64,000 bases of DNA. It comes from JAFNAG01 sp963721405 (GTDB taxonomy: Bacteria; Acidobacteriota; UBA6911). Below, piece by piece: positions 62,908 to 64,000 of this stretch. The position numbers were made by a program, and so were the translations under genes. The stretch covers positions 682,001 through 746,000 of the forward strand of contig CAVRJA010000005.1 in NCBI GenBank assembly GCA_963721405.1. Direction: 5' to 3'. The notes under the pieces were generated by a model, which was not told where the DNA came from, searched no databases, and saw nothing but the letters and a program-made list of their open reading frames with translations. The stretch's first letter is position 1, and every line of letters starts with the position of its first letter.

Positions 62908-64000
62908 TCACAAATTCATTTCATTCAGGACCCGGTCGAGAGCCCCGATAAAGTCGTCAATCTGGCTCCGCGAGATGGTGAGCGGCGGCAGCAATCGGAG
63001 GACCGACTGATGCGCGGCGTTGGCGATGACTCCCTGCTGCAGGAGACGCTTCACGACTTCCGGGGCGATACTGCCCAATTCAGCGCCGACCATCAGGCCC
63101 AGCCCGCGCACATCCAGGATTGACGGGTGCCTCGACTGCAGGTCGCGCAGGGATCTCATCAGGTAGTCCCCGAGTTCTGCCGCCTTTTGTGCCAGTCCTT
63201 CCTCTTCGATGATATCGAGGACCTCGAGGGCGAGCCGGCATGCCAGCGGACCGCCGCCGAAAGTAGTGCCATGCTCGCCGGGTTTCAGACTTCCGGCAAC
63301 CGATTCGCTGCCCAACACTGCGCCCAGCGGGAAGCCACCGGCGATTGCCTTGGCGATGGTCAACAAATCGGGCTTAACCTGGTAGTGTTGAAAGGCAAAC
63401 GGCCTGCCGGTCCTGGCAAAGCCGGTCTGAATCTCGTCCAGGATCAACAGGGCGGCGTGACGGTCGCAGAGCCTCCGGGCGGCAAGCAGGAACTCGCCAG
63501 GCAACGGGCGCACGCCCGCCTCCCCCTGGATCGGTTCGAGGACGAGAGCGCAGACGCGATCGTCGAAAGCCTGTTCGAGGGCGGTCAAGGTCAATTCCGT
63601 AATTGTCTCGACGTCGGCGAGCAGTGGACGGAACGGGGCCTGATACTTTTCCTGGGACGTAAGGCTGAGGGCGCCGAAGGTGCGTCCGTGGAAGGAGTTC
63701 TTTATACAAAGGAACCGTGACTTGTTTTCGTGCCCCAGATTCCGTGCCTGGGCCCTGGCGATTTTCATCGCGGCTTCCATCGCCTCTGTGCCGCTGTTGG
63801 TGAAGAATGCCCTGGCCATTCCTGACATCGTGGCCAGCCGCTTTGCCAGTTGCCCCTGGTAGGGGTGAACCAGGAGATTAGAGGAGTGGATCAGCCGTTC
63901 TCCCTGTTCCCGGAGTACTCGGGAAATCCTTGGATGATTGTAGCCGAGGGAATTCACCGCGATTCCCGCCAGGAAATCCAGGTAACGGCGCCCCTCGAGG
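62908..64000 (-). CDS. argD: class III aminotransferase, acetylornithine-type, 5' truncated by the window
   Basis: The frame stays open to the window edge (LEGRRYLDFLAGIAVNSLGYNHP), so the start lies beyond 64000. PLP-binding parts are AFFTNSGTEAMEAAMKIAR, LILDEIQTGFARTGRPFAFQH and the lysine in LLTIAKAIAGGFPLGA. EHGTTFGGGPLACR and a C-terminal small domain follow. The family transaminates N-acetylornithine in arginine synthesis. Other omega-aminotransferases look alike, so the symbol is provisional. Confidence 0.88.
   Translation of the reverse strand, partial: LEGRRYLDFLAGIAVNSLGYNHPRISRVLREQGERLIHSSNLLVHPYQGQLAKRLATMSGMARAFFTNSGTEAMEAAMKIARAQARNLGHENKSRFLCIKNSFHGRTFGALSLTSQEKYQAPFRPLLADVETITELTLTALEQAFDDRVCALVLEPIQGEAGVRPLPGEFLLAARRLCDRHAALLILDEIQTGFARTGRPFAFQHYQVKPDLLTIAKAIAGGFPLGAVLGSESVAGSLKPGEHGTTFGGGPLACRLALEVLDIIEEEGLAQKAAELGDYLMRSLRDLQSRHPSILDVRGLGLMVGAELGSIAPEVVKRLLQQGVIANAAHQSVLRLLPPLTISRSQIDDFIGALDRVLNEMNL

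Overview
The window is visibly GC-rich, and almost every gene lies on the minus strand. Gene content points to a Gram-negative bacterium with an LPS outer membrane: kdsA, kdsD, an MsbA-type exporter, lptB, an LptC/LptA-like protein and lnt. A regulatory PTS with HPr kinase, an EfpL-type elongation factor P, periplasmic TPR-CHAT proteases and many short intergenic hairpins would suit an Acidobacteriota-like organism. That placement is inference, since no rRNA gene is present.

Region 1 (1-5137) starts with the 3' end of an EmrB-type exporter and a scrap of a tyrosine recombinase. It continues with a compact minus-strand operon: a LysM protein, a large signal-less peptidoglycan-hydrolase-like protein and a small signal-peptide-bearing protein. 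This layout resembles an effector with an immunity partner. A hairpin cluster and a tRNA-Gly(CCC) gene close the region.

Region 2 (5138-21470) is accessory DNA. In transcription order it encodes an unusual ECF-like sigma factor, a membrane-anchored trypsin-like protease whose cytoplasmic part resembles an anti-sigma domain without its cysteines, an exported TPR-CHAT protease, a secreted protein with a C-terminal beta domain, a truncated CHAT copy, a second very large membrane-anchored TPR-CHAT protease with about 15 TPRs, two paralogous tiny exported peptides and a large exported protein of unknown function. All proteolytic domains are predicted to face the periplasm while the sigma factor is cytoplasmic. 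I read it as a candidate envelope-facing, transcription-coupled protease system. An integrase N-terminal fragment marks its distal edge.

Region 3 (21541-28081) carries an EfpL-type EF-P, Kdo synthesis (kdsD, kdsA) and a tight four-gene operon: two ATP-grasp ligases, a GNAT acetyltransferase and a lysine-2,3-aminomutase-like radical SAM enzyme. The operon may make a beta-lysine-containing small molecule or dipeptide.

Region 4 (28356-41249) holds two small membrane proteins, a CDF metal exporter, a zinc-ribbon/Yip1-type membrane protein, the core cluster yicC-gmk-rpoZ-coaBC-era-udg-priA and an MsbA-like ABC exporter.

Region 5 (41381-64000) encodes a FecR-domain surface protein, a regulatory PTS block (EI, HPr, EIIA-Man, RapZ, HprK, HPF, sigma-54) and LPS transport (lptB, lptC/A). 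It continues with prfB (with its programmed frameshift), lnt, a SPOR protein, the slipin/NfeD pair, lipA, leuB and the truncated start of an argD-like aminotransferase. Three single-base frameshifts cluster within about 500 bp of lptB-rpoN and probably reflect local sequence error.
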